A DNA stretch of 64,000 bases from Phaeosaccion multiseriatum. Taxonomy: Eukaryota > Ochrophyta, other classes. Location of the stretch: the NCBI GenBank assembly GCA_965112735.1, contig OZ218959.1, forward strand, positions 682,001-746,000, given 5' to 3'. Below are positions 62,673 to 64,000 of this stretch, in pieces. Both the position numbers and the translations under genes were made by a program. The notes beneath the pieces are model-generated. The model was given only the letters and a program-made list of their open reading frames with translations, made no database searches and was not told the origin of the DNA. Every line of letters starts with the position of its first letter. Position 1 is the stretch's first letter.

Positions 62673-63217
62673 CGACTTGGGGGGTTGGCATTGATCGGTA
62701 TTCATGCTTCAGCTCGCTGTGTGCACAACGGGTACGGGTCGGTTAGTATGTGGTTGTTCTCATTTTTCTTTTTGGTGTTGTGTCACACCGTTATTTTCTT
62801 TTGTTTGCCGAAGAAGTTGGTGCTACGCTTTGGAATATGGATGCTTTGCTGCTTAGCTTGCTGCTAGATGCATGGGGTTTTGGACTTTGTTTCTTTCCCC
62901 ATTATGTTGCTATAGTTCTATTAGAGGTTTGTGTGTGAGCTGCTCCTTTTCGCCCCACAGTTTTCTCAGTCCTTGGCTGGTTGGCCTCGGTCTTGGGGGG
63001 GGAAGTTGTGGAGTCTCAAAGGTGTTTGGTATGTTCGAATCCGGATTGTCGCCATTTGGGGAACACGTGCTTCATATGAATGGCATGTCGCAGGAGGAGG
63101 ATAGATAGGAAAGTGAGATAGAGAAAGGAAAGCTAATACACGCTCAACATAGGATACGAACCCCTTGCTTGTTGGTTGTCTGGGGTGTGTGGTCTGTCCC
63201 ACATCCCAGGCGGCTCA
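62673..63217 (-). repeat. Inverted copy of the 58103-58625 element, including 210-bp copy 5
   Basis: The reverse complement of 62673-63217 follows 58103-58625 nearly throughout, with small insertions and substitutions. 63007-63217 is the TG...CA 210-bp part. With the left copy it encloses about 4 kb containing the retroelement. Confidence 0.88.
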
Positions 63218-63470
63218 GTTCGCGGCGGACGATTGGAATCGCAGCGGAGTGGTCTTGGTACGGCGTGTGCAGAAGGGTAACTTCTACGAGTTGATGTTCG
63301 AAGAGCTTGGAGCGGAAAACATGAGCGCTTCTGTGAGGGCATTTTCGGCTTTTCTACAGGGGTTGGATATACGTACACTTTTGGATCTGTGATTCCGAAA
63401 AGAATCCGAATTTGCTGCTTTGGGCGCGCTTTGCTGCTTCCACTAGCCGTGCCAGAGGACTGAGCAGTGT
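63218..63470 (+). pseudogene. Fragment of an unidentified transposon ORF, copy 2
   Basis: It encodes FAADDWNRSGVVLVRR and FYELMFEELG as in the minus-strand fragment at 58983-59222, stopping at 63392. Nucleotide similarity continues to about 63470. Confidence 0.55.
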
Positions 63471-63650
63471 ATTTCGCTCAGTGGCTCGCCCCCCCCCCAG
63501 CACACCATCCCAAGCGAGTGGGGTTAGGGTGATGGTCAGCAGGGGGCGTGCGAAGGCACCTCTTCAAAGGACACTGACTCTGCCCGTGGCGACACCAGCG
63601 GCTCCTCCCTCGCCATCATTCCTCCCCCAGCAGCGGGGAGCGCAGCCCCA

Positions 63651-64000
63651 ATGCCGGCTTTGGGCATTTTTGATCCCAGCACAGAGCCAGATTGGGCCAT
63701 TTGAGCCCATCCAAGGCCCCACTTGGCGCTGTTGTGGCAATGTAGTATCTCAGTTGGGCCTGTTGCGCTGAGCCAATGCCCGGCGTGGGCATGTTGTGGC
63801 CAGCAAACGCGTCGTTCGGGCTGTGTGTGCGCCACAAATGCCGGCTTTGGGCATTTTTGGTCCCAGCACAGAGCCAGATTGGGCCATTTGAGCCCATCCA
63901 AGGCCCCACTTGGCGCTGTTGTGGCAATGTAGTATCTCAGTTGGGCCTGTTGGGCTGAGCCAATGCCCGGCGTGGGCATGTTGTGGCCAGCAAACGCGTC
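63651..64000 (+). repeat. 187-bp tandem repeat, running off the window
   Basis: Unit 1 is 63651-63837. Unit 2 starts at 63838 (ATGCCGGCTTTGGGC) and is cut by the window end. Units differ at a few bases. Each carries the palindromic pairs ATGCCC/GGGCAT and GGGC..GCCC. The same family occurs once at 25509-25675. Confidence 0.95.

Noticed and set aside
63525-63540. Telomere-like GGGGTTAGGGT
   Set aside because: Single occurrence, no tandem TTAGGG or TTTAGGG array.
63651-64000. CRISPR-like array
   Set aside because: The 187-bp units are contiguous tandem repeats without unique spacers, in a eukaryotic genome.

Overview
This is nuclear DNA of a microbial eukaryote. Coding regions are broken by many short GT-AG introns (about 70-130 bp), low-complexity tracts are common inside and outside exons, and gene content is eukaryotic (a Tom7-like mitochondrial import subunit, eukaryotic-type adenylosuccinate lyase, WW domains, a kinase fold). 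It fits an alga-grade protist (for example a stramenopile, chromerid or haptophyte), but nothing here fixes the lineage.

Region 1 (1-12.2 kb) is compact and gene-rich. It holds the 3' part of a cyclic-nucleotide-binding-domain gene (+); a 12-exon family GH2 beta-galactosidase with a hydrophobic N-terminal anchor (-); a 9-exon adenylosuccinate lyase (+); a 7-exon coiled-coil protein of unknown role (-); and a small Tom7-like gene (+). Beta-galactosidase and adenylosuccinate lyase are head to head across 160 bp. Adenylosuccinate lyase and the coiled-coil gene are tail to tail with an 11-bp overlap of coding sequence. These look like independent housekeeping or accessory genes, not a pathway cluster.

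Region 2 (12.2-15.05 kb) has no gene I can support, only small repeats, microsatellites and hairpins. Region 3 (15.06-25.36 kb) is read as one gene of about 26 exons coding for roughly 2,490 residues: two near-identical WW domains, a third WW domain, a long basic and coiled middle, and a C-terminal protein-kinase fold that has lost its catalytic aspartates (a pseudokinase).

Region 4 (25.5-64 kb) is repeat-dominated. A polypyrimidine (CCT/TCC)n megasatellite fills about 31 kb (26.23-58.10 kb), with pure triplet runs of up to about 148 units. It is organised into higher-order units marked by recurring interruption motifs. Two blocks with partly different motif vocabularies are separated by a 0.23-kb unique island, a second island near the right end carries inverted repeats, and 100 N mark an assembly gap. 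The left and right flanks share repeat families: a 187-bp unit and a roughly 210-bp element that starts TG and ends CA. To the right lies a broken DIRS/Ngaro-type retrotransposon (RNase H and tyrosine recombinase remnants with direct repeats), nested among direct and inverted copies of the 210-bp element, and then the 187-bp tandem repeat that runs off the window.
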